A stretch of DNA of 64,000 nt from Glossina fuscipes (taxonomy: Eukaryota > Arthropoda > Insecta > Diptera > Glossinidae): the NCBI RefSeq assembly GCF_014805625.2, contig NW_023998426.1, positions 2,273,839-2,337,838 of the forward strand, read 5' to 3'. The notes below the pieces were generated by a model that was not told where the DNA came from, did not search any database, and saw only the letters and a list, made by a program, of their open reading frames with translations. Below are positions 1-11,890 of the stretch, one piece after another (within the stretch, counting starts at the first letter, position 1; each line of letters starts with the position of its first letter). The translations under genes were made by a program, and so were the position numbers.

Positions 1-140
1 CGACAAGCTTAAATTTATTAAGAAAGGGATTCCAAATCGATCGGTATAATGAAACGTGAGTCTATCTCAAGCATAGCATACATACATCCGCATAATATTA
101 TTACACAATTGTACTGCAAATGGCGTTGGGTATAAAAATG
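1..140 (+). repeat. Family A interspersed repeat, cut by the window edge
   Basis: Contains GACAAGCTTAAAT, ATCGATCGGTATAATGA, GTCTATCTCAAG and ends TTGGGTATAAAA, the 3' half of family A (compare 33440-33790). Confidence 0.6.
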
Positions 141-829
141 GAAAACATTTCTTACAAATCATGCGTAGGAAAGGAATTTGAAACAAAGGAAACCTTAATA
201 TGAGACTTGAAAGATATTAAAATAAAATTTCGCTTACATTATATAACGAAATTAAAAATAATCAGGCGCTTGGCGTAAAGGATCGACAGCATTACCATTT
301 ATACTAATCTTTTTCCCTCTCCACGCCTAACCAACATGGAGCAAATCAAGATCAGAACATTTGCAAGAATTCGTTTTGATTATATGATTGCAACACTGCA
401 AGGGATCCTTTAGAAAACTACTCCTCCAATTTGCAACTGTGTCAACTGTGACAAAATCTTACGATTAAATAAATGGCTTGTGATGGCTTGTGGCTGAAAT
501 CGTTGCAGTATTCGAAGATTCGTATTCGACACTTCTAACCCTGTGGACGTATTGAAAGTACATGGAGAACTTTATATCAGTAAAATATTTAACTTCATTA
601 AAGCGGCTACACTCACCATCTAGCCTATCTTTAAAAGAAAAAAGAGTAAATGGCCTTAATTGGTTGGTGCTCATCCTACTTTTGGTCCTACTTTAGAATT
701 TACTTCTATTATTTCAATAAAGTATAATAATTATAGTAACACAATTAAATGTATAGACGGCCTTCAAACTAAAATTTAGCCTAAATATATAATTAAAATC
801 ATCTTAAATTAGCGCGCAGGATATATATA

Positions 830-1200
830 GCTTAACGTTTACGTACAGATTTTTTTCTATATTTGTGCGGATGTATGCCACACTTAAAAGGACTTCAGAT
901 AGACTCATCCTTTATTATACCGATCTACTGAGGATCTAAGTTTGTCTGTCCACCTGCTCCCCTTGTTTTCCTATTTTTCCTCCTCTCACCATTTATGAAA
1001 CAAGGGCGCGAATGTGTGCAGTATCCAGAAGAACATGAGATAGACTTTCCTCTTATTGTAATGGTAGAGCTAGTCACTCTGTCCGCCTGTCCGTCTGATG
1101 TCTGACCATTTATCTTCGGCCCGCTAGGATGAAGGCTATTGTTTAGCCACTTCCCATATAAAGACTTTTTAGAATAACAGTATTAAGCGAAGTCGTGTAG
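830..1200 (-). repeat. Family A interspersed repeat, two partial copies
   Basis: Two inverted partial copies: GGACTTCAGATAGACTC..TATACCGATC..TTTGTCTGTCC, then ATGAGATAGACTTTCC..CTGTCCGCCTGTCCGTCTG. These are the complement of the family A order. Confidence 0.5.
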
Positions 1201-1208
1201 CGTATTTG

Positions 1209-1465
1209 ATGGCGAACTATGTTTCACTGCAGTGTTTCTACTTGTTTTGTTTTAAACTTTGATGTCTATGTGCGTGGTCAAAGTGTACCATGTATTGTTC
1301 ACTAAAGCAGCGGAACAAGCATGGTGGCGAACCATGGTTCACTATAATGTTTCTACTTGTTTTGCTTTAAATTTTGATGTCCGAGTGCGTGCTCATGTCA
1401 CAAGTTTCAAATCACTTGCCAGTGCAAGGGAAATATTATGTATTGTTAACAGGGGAACAAGCTTA
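1209..1465 (+). repeat. Tandem duplication of about 115 bp
   Basis: The block with GTTTCTACTTGTTTTG followed by TTTAAA and GATGTC..GTGCGTG occurs at about 1209-1285 and again 115 bp on at 1324-1400. The following TGTATTGTT..GGAACAAGC part also repeats, at a 148-bp offset. An open frame across it is a product of the duplication and has no recognised match. Confidence 0.65.
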
Positions 1466-2279
1466 ATTCGGCTTTGGGACGAAACTTCAACGTATCTTGC
1501 AGTAGACAAGTATGGCATAGAAATCCGAATTTTTAAAATCCACGAATAATTCAACGAACCGAACTTTAAACTAATAGGCACTATAGGTTAACAGATATTT
1601 TGGCATATCATCGTAATTTCTAAATGCGATCTGCACTCGTTAGTTGAGAGAATTAATGTCAATGTCTAATTTTCCCTGAAATTTCTGGCAATAACGAGAT
1701 GGCTAGATAGTTTCGATTAAATTTCTTTGGAATTTTATCAAGAACGTACTCGATAGAGGGTATAATGCCTCCTTTATAGTCTATCTCTCACAAAAAAAAA
1801 AAAAAAAAATTGTTTCATATCATTTTGAGACACTCTTTATTTCCCATTTTATTGCCAATGTTATTGAAAATTTCTCTTTTACTAAAATCCGTATGTTTGA
1901 GTATCACAATCATTTCAACCGTATCATGTAATCGGGCCTGAAATACATGCAACATAAGTAAAATGCATTTATTTCAGTTCAGATTTCAAATCACTTTAAA
2001 TTGTTTTACGTCTAAATGTCTATCTACACTTACTACACAAGACAGATGCACAGGCAGACACACGTCCAGATATTTCTTAACATGAAACTCCATAATTTCA
2101 CATGCAAGTGTTACAATAACTGAATCTAGGGAAATATATAAAATGCAAACACAAAGAAAAAAAATAGCAAAACTTACGGAGCAAATTCATCATCATATCA
2201 TGAAGAAGTGAATTTATACGGGACATTAAGTTTAAAAAATTTAGTTAAATATTTGAAAAATAATATCATTACTTTTATA

Positions 2280-2835
2280 TAGTCGGGCGAGGCCGACCTT
2301 TAAATAATCTACACCACTTTGCCTAGCACAGTTATTGGATCGTTTAAATACATTAAAAATTTCACATCACTTTACCTAATTTAGGTCATGTTAGAAACTC
2401 TTTTGCATTTTTTTTGCACAGATGGTACATTTTCGTACATTTATTTGCAATAGTTTGTAAGTAATGAGCAAATAACCAATTTTTCATTACCTTTGAAAAA
2501 CAGAGATGTTCTCAGTTTACTTGGTGCTGTGGGTATCTCCTTCGACCGATTTGAACCATTTTCAATACAAATCTGCGTGCAAGAACTTGCAATGTTTTTG
2601 CCAAATTTGAAGTCGATAGCTTCACTTTTGCGGCCAAGAGAATAGACATTTCATAAACGGACGGACGGACAGACAAACAGATATGCTTAAATCGATGCAG
2701 AATTTGATGATAAGCAAGATTGAGCATCCTAAGGGCACACTTTACTGTAAAATATTTTCTCTTTTTTTTTACGTGGAAAAAAAAAAACAGAAGAAACAAG
2801 TGTTGGGTGTAAGGAGATTCGCTCTAAACTGAGCA
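2280..2835 (+). repeat. Family B interspersed repeat
   Basis: Holds the family B order: GGGCGAGGCCGACC, GAGCAAATAACCAATTTTTC, TTTTTGCCAAATTTGAAG, CGGCCAAGAGAATAGACA, GGACGGACGGACAGAC, GCTTAAATCGATGCAGAATT. Other copies are at 24300, 52860, 29585, 59830 and 14440. Confidence 0.6.
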
Positions 2836-3300
2836 AAATTCCTTTGTCGTGTTTTTTCTTGTTTTTTTTTTTTTATTATAGGTTTTCCTGTTTATTAATT
2901 AATTTATTTATAAATCCTCCTATATATGATATTATTTATGTGTTACATGTATTTCTGCACATAAGCTTCTGTAAATATGTGGAAATTATGTAATTTAACC
3001 TCCTTGGAAGCTTAAGTAATAAATTGCTTAATTATAAGAGATATGCAGTTAAGCATTAAAAATACATAATTAAGTATAATTTTTATAGAATTATTTTCAT
3101 ACTTCATATGGCCATTTGAGGTATTCTTTTTTTGTTTTTTTTGTTTTTTATTTTATTATCGAAAGCCTCATGGCTTTTACATTTTAATAAACGTACGTTA
3201 ACGTAAGTTGGTTAAATTGATTTTAGTGGCTTTTTATAGATAGGGCTTTGGGTTTATTCACTTTTTCTCACTTTTCAAATGATGATGAAAAATATATATT

Positions 3301-3304
<4 letters not shown>

Positions 3305-3352
<48 letters not shown>
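3305..3352 (+). repeat. 48-bp poly(A) tract
   Basis: Uninterrupted run of 48 A. It could be the relic tail of a retroposed element, but nothing upstream is recognised as one. Confidence 0.9.
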
Positions 3353-3353
<1 letters not shown>

Positions 3354-4019
3354 AATGGAATTCAACAGAAGCATTTATAATAATATACTTGAAGTCAGTT
3401 CGGCCGTAGCGAATATATGTAAATATTTAAATAATGTGCCAACTGTTTTGGTGTAAATGTAAACTTGTTTGCCCTATTTTAACCAAAATTTCAAATTATT
3501 TCGCCTTGCACGCTTTGTTTTTAAAACTTAATGTGTAATGGGCAGAGTGCAGGGTTTTGCTTGGAAAGCGAGTTTCTCAAGTTCAATGCTAAATATCATA
3601 ATGATTTTACGATTTTTATTTATGCACATACATAAAAACGTAATCATTAAAATAAATATGTTTTTACGAACCTTTTTCAAGTTATAAAAATTAATCTTTC
3701 TAAGCTGATTTAAACAAAAAATTTAATACAAAAAAAAAAAAAAGGGTCATAAAAAAAGAGACAAAAAAAAGCAACAAATTTTTGTAGTAAATACGCGTAT
3801 CGAAGCCGTAAAATTATAGCAATATCGCAAACGTAATACGCTATGTAATAGAAAGTAAAAAATTACGTAACTGCATTATAATATATGTTTGGCAACTGAG
3901 GTGATGTATACAAGCTATTAAATTATTTTTATGTATCGAAAAAATAATTTATAGGTTCAACAACGTAACGGTCTACTATAGCGATACTAATGTTTTCAAG
4001 TTTTGTATTTTATACTAAA

Positions 4020-4400
4020 CACACTACAGTGGACCACGCCTCACCATTATATAGTCTGCACTATACTACTCAGTTATTCACGGCTTCATGATGTGTTTTC
4101 AAAATAAGGCGTTATATGGGAAATTATCGAAAAAGTGAGCCGCTTCGAATCATTTTCAGCAGCGTTCATCTTTGGACCAAAACAAGCCAGTCTATCTAAT
4201 TTCATTAGAATATCATAAAAATTGCGACATTTTAGTTGAGCATGAAGACACAGACAGACGGACAGACCAGTTTGAATCGATGCAAAAAATGATTCTGAAT
4301 ATAATAATAGAAGCCCTCCTGGATGTTGCATATATCTGCACAAGCTCAATATACATTGCATTAATAAAAGGTGTAGGAAAGAATTAGTGGCACCGAGTAG
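4020..4400 (+). repeat. Family A interspersed repeat
   Basis: AAAATAAGGCGTTATATGG, TCATTTTCAGCAGCGTTC, TTTCATTAGAATAT, ACAGACAGACGGACAGACC, then GATTCTGAATATAATAATAG, in the family A order. Confidence 0.6.
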
Positions 4401-5905
4401 CAAATGTCATTCCGAAATTCTTTAAAACAACCGTGTCCAGCCTAAAGTTCAAGTTCGATCAATTAAAATGGGAGAATATAAAAAAAAAAATGTAGAATAT
4501 AAATGCAACCCTGGCGAACGAGAGCCTATGAATTGTTGGAAGGCCAATTTTACTGCATTATCGAAATTGAAATTTTTTCCTATCAAGCAGATGTCCAAAT
4601 TGCGAAAGAAGTGGTTGTCGGTGAGAGCTAGATCCGCTCAGCATGGAGGATGATGAAGGAGTTCCAACTCCAATTCCTATAATTTCATCATGGTCATTTG
4701 CGCAGTGTGTGGAGAGATGCGAGTCGATTCGTGGACCAATTTAGCCTGCTTTACCTTAAGTTTCGGCATAATTTACGCCAGGTGGTTACTGTACATATCT
4801 GCTGTGATCAATGACCTTGCGTTTCATGAACTTGCGTTAGACAACTAAGCGCTCGCAATCAGCTCCCTCTAATGAATACTAGGCTTTGACGTATGTTACG
4901 GTGATTCACCCGTGTCCAACTACTGTGCTGAACGTTTGCGATGGACATATTGAATCTATTTCTCATCCCAAGTAATTATTCGATTCAAAAATGAATTAGA
5001 CAAGCTTCCAAACCATTTTGTTTCTGTATTTCGTTCAGCTCACCATTGAAACCATTTATATAACTTTTTCACTATCCCAATTTAAGACATTGTTTCAACA
5101 TTGTTTCTTTGCTAACACCAGATATTACTGACAGCTCATAAGTACTTGGAATAATTTAGTTCTTCGACGAGCAACGTATGTAACTTATTAACAAAAAAAA
5201 AAAAAAACCGAACGGTAGATTATTAAGTCATGTTCGGATAACAAGCTGTCGAAGTTGATAAAATTGTAAACTGCAAGTTTCATCCTTGATGACCTGATAC
5301 ATATAGATATAATAAAAGATGGTTCTTGCATACATCCACACAATTTTAATATATCCCATACCACAAGTGATGACAAAAAACGAAATGGAATTGTAATGGA
5401 ATGGCTACAAAAACAAATAATGTAATGAAGAAGGACTAGAGCGGACAAAACGAACTATTCCGTCCTTTTCATCGAGAAATCATGTTTTATATGATTTTCA
5501 AAATTGATTTGAAAGTCGTTTAAGAGTTTAATACAAAGGTCGCCGTTACGCTACTCATTTACCAATTATTCATAAATAGGAAAGGAGTTGAGAACTCTCT
5601 GTAGTATGCAAGATTTCTTTCGAAACGAATGTTTGCGATCCGATCTTGGCGGGGGAAAAGCAAGCATAATGAATGAAGGAGAACATTTTCAACTTTTACT
5701 ATCGCGTTGAAGCATTTGAACGCGTTTTGATTCTATCTACGTCCGTGTCATTGTTTTGGTATGTAATCCTAATTATACACGATTTCTTTAATGCAAATTC
5801 TTAAATACAAATTAAGAAACTTCGAATAACACAAATAGTTAAAAGAACCACAAGCTTATGCTAATCGCGGCCCGTAACTGTTATGTGTGAATTTTTCATT
5901 TTTCA

Positions 5906-5919
5906 TAATATATATATTT

Positions 5920-5953
<34 letters not shown>
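5906..5953. repeat. (TA)n microsatellite
   Basis: Nearly pure TA/AT run of about 48 bp. Confidence 0.9.
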
Positions 5954-5955
<2 letters not shown>

Positions 5956-6719
5956 CTTGAAAATGTGAACCAGTTTCACATTAATTCACATCACCTTCTG
6001 TTTATGTATATAACGTAACCAAATACATACACACTATGCAGAGAACATTATATAAATCTTTGCTTTTATGAAAACCTATGCAACTTAAAAGAATTGTTAA
6101 GAGCTTTTTTCCTTCTTGTTTTTTTTTTTTTTGGCAATAGTTCTACCAAACAGATTGAATTATGATTTAATTAGTATTTGAATATTTCACATTTATATGT
6201 ATTGAAGAGGGTGTGCGAAATTTGTTTTTCATTTGTAATAGCCCAGAAGACCTCATCATATGCGCCGATAGCTTCTGGTTGACGCTTATACTTCGTTGAG
6301 GTATTGAAGATAAGCAAAAATTAATCGAAAACTTTAGATATCGTTACCTGCTCATAATCTAGATACAATCAAGATATATTTTCGAATGGATATGTTACAG
6401 ACGACAGAGAGAGAAATGCGAAGATGCAAATGAATTTCGTTCAAAAACAATGGATAATTATTTACAACAGTACATAACATTATTATTAAACAATAGCTTA
6501 TGATTTTGCCTAACAATTTTATTGCATTCTTTATTCTTAAAGCAAAACAATGTAAAATTATTTTTAAAAAAATTGAAACGTTTTAACAATAATGGCAAGC
6601 CTAACGATTACAAATACTCTACATTATTATTTTCATTTACGTATACCAGATATACCAGAAACTGGAGCAGGGCGCCCAAGAAAGGTTTGCCCTTTCTGAG
6701 AACTCTTGCAAAGCGGTAG

Positions 6720-7210
6720 TGTCCGACACATAGACCATTTAGCGCAATAAATTTAAACGTTATGTCACTATCTTCTTGTAATTTTTCATATTTGCATGGG
6801 GTCTCTCAAAATATACGCAACATTTGAATTTGCCGCCATTCGTGCGGCAGAAGAAGCAGTTGGACAACTGTCAATTTAGTCTTAGTAAAAATAGAGCATT
6901 ACCCGGGGAAACAAGGCTGTTTCATTGCTGAATATTATTTCAAAAATAATGAAAGTTTAGCGGACACAGTCTGTAGATTTTGTACAAAATATGATCCGAA
7001 TATTGAATTAACTTCAATTTCTTTTTATGGGGTTACTTGAAGTCTATGAAGTCTGTGCCAATAAGCTCACAACCATTAGTACATTAAAGGGGGGACTTGA
7101 CGCTGCATCTGCGAAAAGAATGCGTACTTGTCAGCAAAGCCGTGGAGGCCGATTGCCCGACATGCCATTCCATACATAACCCTAGCCTATGTATATTAAG
7201 ATTCACAAAA
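6720..7210 (+). mobile_element. Internally deleted DDE transposon with N- and C-terminal transposase ends
   Basis: From about 6892 the frame reads EHYPGKQGCFIAEYYFKNNE then SLADTVCRFCTKY, the helix-turn-helix start of an insect DDE transposase. After a stop near 7038, a second piece from about 7090 reads AASAKRMRTCQQSRGGRLPD then MPFHT and stop, which resembles the C-terminal tail of the same family. The middle with the DDE catalytic residues is missing. Terminal repeats were not identified with confidence. Confidence 0.65.
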
Positions 7211-7699
7211 AAAAAATGGCAATTTTAAAAAACAAGTGAAAAGGTTATAGTTGAGCTAGGCCGGCTTAATATCAGGCAGGTTTAGAAACATTTTCCGAAT
7301 CATTTTCTAAATCGATCGGTATAATAAATGGCCCGTCTTTCTTAAGAACTTCTGCGTGCGAACGTTTATAACGCCCAGAAGAACCCACCTTCTGTTATAC
7401 CGATCGACTCAAGAGTGATTTACCTTTGCTCTTGCCCTCTCAAATTTTTTAGCAGATCTGTAGGCGATAACTTCAGTTTCACTAATGGAAAAATGTTTAC
7501 TGCAAATACCACGCAATTTCGCAGACAGTCGTGTGGTCGCAGGACCAGGCGAATATGTTTGGATGCATTCCAAATTCAAACTGTACAAAAATCCATAGAC
7601 TTTACGGAGTTTTTAAAGATTGTTTCTGCGCCGTACGAATGTATTGAAGAAAAATCTAAATTTTAATACACTATAATATTGCATGCTGAAATCATAAGA

Positions 7700-8330
7700 T
7701 AAGCTTGGGCTCAGTATAGCCCTATCGGGTTCCGGTTAGAAACCTGAGAAACTTTCCGTTTCAGTACGAAAAAATTTGCGGCTGAGGGTCGTCGAGTGCT
7801 CTCCTATATTGAGTGCAAAATTGTTATTAGTAAAAACACGCGTCTTGGGATGCTGTCAGCGCTTCAACAATCGGAGTTTTGAGATCTACGGTCGTGCTCT
7901 GTATTCGGTGGGACGAGCTCGTCTCAGTACATGCAGTGCAGTTTAAAACATGCCTTGAATAAGAAATGGCAGAGAACGGTTCATTGAAAGACAAGGTAAA
8001 TTGATTTCCAGCATGACAATGCTCGACCATGTCGAAACGCCGGTCAGTATGTGTTGAAATGATAAATACTACCCCACTCACCCGCCGTATCTTCGAGACA
8101 TTTCTCCCTCTGATTGTCAAATGTTTTAATCAATACCATACGTCCTAGCTGACCAGCAGTTTCGTCCTTTTGAAGAAGTCAAACATTGAATCGATATAAC
8201 AGTCCCCTCGATATGCTTTTTTTATATTCCCCGAAAGATGCGAGAAAGAAGTAGCTAGCGCTGGACAATATTTGAACTGTAAATGTGTAGGCAGAAGCAG
8301 TGTTATTTACGTAATATTTTATTACCACTT
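7700..8330 (+). mobile_element. Mariner transposase remnant, C-terminal half
   Basis: Read across frameshifts on the plus strand: CIRWDELV (family IWWDQ..GV), then RQGKLIFQHDNARPC, carrying the second catalytic Asp of the DD34D triad in HDNARP, then PPYLRDISPSDCQMF (family PPYSPDIAPSDYHLF), FEEVKH, and an ending that corresponds to KVVASDGQYFE. Many stops and shifts mark it as old and inactive. Confidence 0.7.
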
Positions 8331-9108
8331 TTTGTCGAGAAATATTAAAAAAAATCGCAAAACATTTTCCATTTAACGACTTTACGTATATGAGAAGTGG
8401 TTCTAAAAATCTTGCAATCCAATCCACTTTCAATTGAGCGCACCGATGACCCAAGATATGTCAGAGTACAAAACTACATCAAAAAAAACTATGGCTTGAG
8501 CATAGTCTTATGTTGAGTTCGAAAATAAGAAGAAGAAAATAAGTAGAAGATGGGGCTATCAAATATTATTGTGTGCTTTGTATATATATTTGCATAAACT
8601 TCATGTACGCCTCTGCCGAGATTGGGTCGAGACGTAGACAGTACACAATTAACCGACTTGTATTCGAAAATATGGAATTATAAAATATTATGTAATCCAA
8701 GGTACATTGCTCATAAAAGAAGGAGAATCTTTAATTGAAAAGTAACGAAGCCGTCGAGCTTCAATTTCAACTTTTTCTAACTAGCATTAACCTGCTGCAG
8801 AAGCTCCTTATTAGATGATAAATTAGTGTGTTCTTCGAAAGTAGACTTCGTAGACCACAATGTCGACAAGTTGACTCTGTATCTCCAACTCAATGTACCG
8901 AAAGCCTAAGGAAAACCATTTCTGATAACCAAAATATTATGTATATCTGCTTTTACCGAAGTGAATCTATTTTAATCGGTGAATTCGACGAATTACTTCG
9001 GGATAAAAATTAATGTAGAAATTTAATGTTAACGAATATCTGCGTCGTAATAAATCGCTATTCGGTCTCATTTGCGATACTTATTATAGATCACTAATCC
9101 AGAGATAG

Positions 9109-9219
9109 GAGAGAGAGTGAAAGAGAGAGAGAGAGGAGAGAAAGTAAAGCTATTATAAGAATGTTCCCAGCAGACTAATAATAGGAAAAACCTATCTACG
9201 TACTTTTTACTGCGAATAG

Positions 9220-9256
<37 letters not shown>
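9109..9256. repeat. (GA)n and (TA)n microsatellites
   Basis: GAGA-rich run at about 9109-9142, then a TA run at about 9225-9256. A further pure GA run lies at about 9729-9752. Confidence 0.85.
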
Positions 9257-9258
<2 letters not shown>

Positions 9259-10059
9259 AATTTGTAATAGTAGGTGGTTGATTTACATTAATACTGAGTC
9301 AGATCGTATGAATTTCTTGGCGAATCTTTGATGAATGCTTGCTGGTTGTTGCTGGTGCAAATGAAATGAATGATAAAGTTTGCCTGCCATTAATGCTGCA
9401 GCGTGTAGGTGGTGGTGGTGGTTAAAAAATAACAAAAACACTCTTAATATCAATTAAGAACTGCAAAAGCAACAACAATAGATGCATTCTCATGTTACCA
9501 TATTTGTTCGAGTTTAGTATGAGAATTGGAAAATTAACGTTCATTTACTATTAACCAACTGTTACAAAATATATACAGATTTACATCAGATGGAATAACA
9601 ATTGAACAATTCCATATGTGTGGATATTATGAATGGAAAATGACGTCGGCTTGTAAATTCCTATACGGAATAATCATAACGCATTAAACTGTATTTAAAT
9701 GAGAATAAAAATAATCTTAGATGATGACAGAGAGAGAGAGAGAGAGAGAGAGGTTACCCACACAATAATGCTCATTAAGCATCAGTGCTTAATGTCCAAA
9801 TGACAGCTTTAGCTATATAAATATTTATTTTATTATGTAAACACATTATATATAAACATTGTGATTGCTTACCTATTATTCAACGGAGCTTATTTTCTAA
9901 CATTTTCAACTATTAAAAAGTGTTTGTTCAATTAAGGAAAATTTCTTAATTATTTTCAATTAATTGAAACAAATCCTATCCATGTCATTCGTTGAAGAAT
10001 GAGAGGGAGTTGCTAAGCGTCGAAAAATATTTAGTTAAATACTCCACGCTACACTTTAC

Positions 10060-10380
10060 GTAGCTTTTATACCCGCCATCGCGAGAATGAGGATTGTATC
10101 CTTTTGTCATATCTCAGAGCCCCTATAAAATATATGCATGTCCTTGATTATTGTCAAATACTGAATCGATCTAAGCATGACTGCCTATTCGCTTGCTTAT
10201 TCGCTCATTTGTCTCATTTATGTGGTAAACATTGTCTCGGTTGATATCCTTAATATATCGTTATCGGTGAATTTTTATACGGAAATTGGTATTGAAAATA
10301 CTCCAAATCGGCCTGCAGTGCAGTATACATTGCTAACTTGGAAAACAAAAGACTATAAGAACGCCATCCATTACGTATAA
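10060..10380 (-). repeat. Family B interspersed repeat, degenerate
   Basis: Inverted order: TACCCGCCATCGCGAGAATG, ACTGAATCGATCTAAGCATG, a degenerate GTCT core, GTGGTAAACATTGTCTCGG. It abuts the left arm of the foldback element. Confidence 0.45.
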
Positions 10381-10404
10381 GGATGAAAACTTTCTCTTGT
10401 ATTC

Positions 10405-11283
10405 GCGGCCCTTCGGGGAGTACTCGTGGTGGTTGTGGTCGGCAAGTTTCTAGCCAAAGTGGAACAATTTGAATGCAGCGAGGCCTCACCACTGACCAGA
10501 GTGGGATTTATTGTTCCATATACAATAAACCGTTCTGGACTCTGGTGTTGCTTAGGCCCCTACTCTGTGGGGATTGTCTAACTCGCAAGGGGGCGTAGTA
10601 CGCTTAAAGTGACTTGGGCCACCGTTAGATTAAGCCTTTCAGACAGGAACCCACGATAAACCCTTGCTACAAATTCTTTATTCGCCTTGGAAAATATTAG
10701 TCATGTCCTACCCCCAGAGTTGTAGTGTAACAAAATTTCATTTTTTCGTTCCTTCCTTTTTGAACTTTTCATTAGATAAAGTTGGTGCATGGTAAACAAT
10801 TTTTTTACTTATTTCATATAAAATTTGCAAAGAGTTGCTGAAAAAGTAAGCACCGGACATTTCACAAACCAAAACTATGTCACGTTGATCAGTTTAAAGA
10901 AGACAAACAAAAAGAAAATCAGTTTTAACAGTGAAATCGAAAGCAAAAATTTTGATCTTTAATGAGACGGCTCAAAACGAATCAGCGAAACCCCAGACTT
11001 GGCTGGGGGAAGAATTTGTGGCAAGGGTTTAACGTGGGTTCCTGCCTGAAAGGCTTAACCCCACGGTGGCCCAAGCCACTTTTAAGCGTACTACGCCCCC
11101 TGGCGAGTTAGACAATCCCCACAGAGTAGGGGCCTAAACAGCACCAGAGTCCAGAACAGTTTATTGTGTATGGAACAATAAACCCCACTCTGGTGAATGG
11201 CGAGGCCTAGCTGCACTCAATTGTTCCATTTTAGCTAGGAACTCGCCAACCACAACCACCACGAGTACTCCCCGAAGGGCCGC
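10405..11283. mobile_element. Foldback-like element with 275-bp inverted terminal arms
   Basis: The left arm (10405-10679) and right arm (11010-11283) are inverted copies over about 275 bp, beginning GCGGCCCTTCGGGGAGTACT on the left and ending with its complement on the right, with roughly 10 percent mismatches. The 330-bp spacer is AT-rich and non-coding. Its GC-rich arms contrast with the surroundings. The shape fits a non-autonomous foldback or MITE-like element; target duplications were not identified. Confidence 0.8.
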
Positions 11284-11579
11284 ACCCAAGCAGTCAGGAC
11301 TCACAAATTGATCAACTGACTGCTTCCGCCATAAGGCTTCCACTGTGCTGTTGATCAATTACCACCATTACCCGCAGGCATCCGTGACATGTGTTCAAAA
11401 GTAAAAATAGGTAAAAGGGGAAAACTTATTCGTCATATCCCTTTTCCATTTTTGCATGTATTAATTAATTTACCAGACATTTTCTATCAATCCGCCAAAG
11501 GGAAGGCCGTCCGTCAATTCCTTTTTGCATTAATAGTATAATTAATTTATTTATTACGACTTAAGGACAAAGTCCATCA

Positions 11580-11890
11580 TATACCCGCAGGCATACGTGG
11601 CTTTGTGAGGCGAGCTTCCTGACGGCTGGGGGAAGAACGCAGAAGTACTTGAGATAGGCCCACGTTTCATTATACAAATCCGAATCAGTTTCTAAATCGA
11701 TTTAAATTTGTCTGTCCGTCCGCCGCTCGGTTTAGTTGTGTTCAACCTACAGATCGCAATTTTTTAGATCATGTGATGATATATGGGTCATCGGTGGGTC
11801 CAAGGACTTTTTCAACCATTTTCCATATAACACCTTATGCTGAAAACTCGTTATATGAATAATTGCATTAAACCAAGGGTACTGGATAGT
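11580..11890 (-). repeat. Family A interspersed repeat
   Basis: AGTACTTGAGATAGGCCCAC, TTTCTAAATCGATTTAAA, TTGTCTGTCCGTCCGCC, then CCATATAACACCTTATGCTG: the complement of family A. Confidence 0.55.

Larger units (their letters stand above)
140..9100. other. Non-coding stretches between the listed repeats
   Basis: Outside the listed elements, 140-830, 1470-2280, 2840-4020, 4400-5900, 5960-6720 and 8330-9100 are AT-rich with homopolymer runs. I see no exon with credible splice sites that would extend the scarface-like gene upstream, so its 5' exons may lie before this window. Confidence 0.45.
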
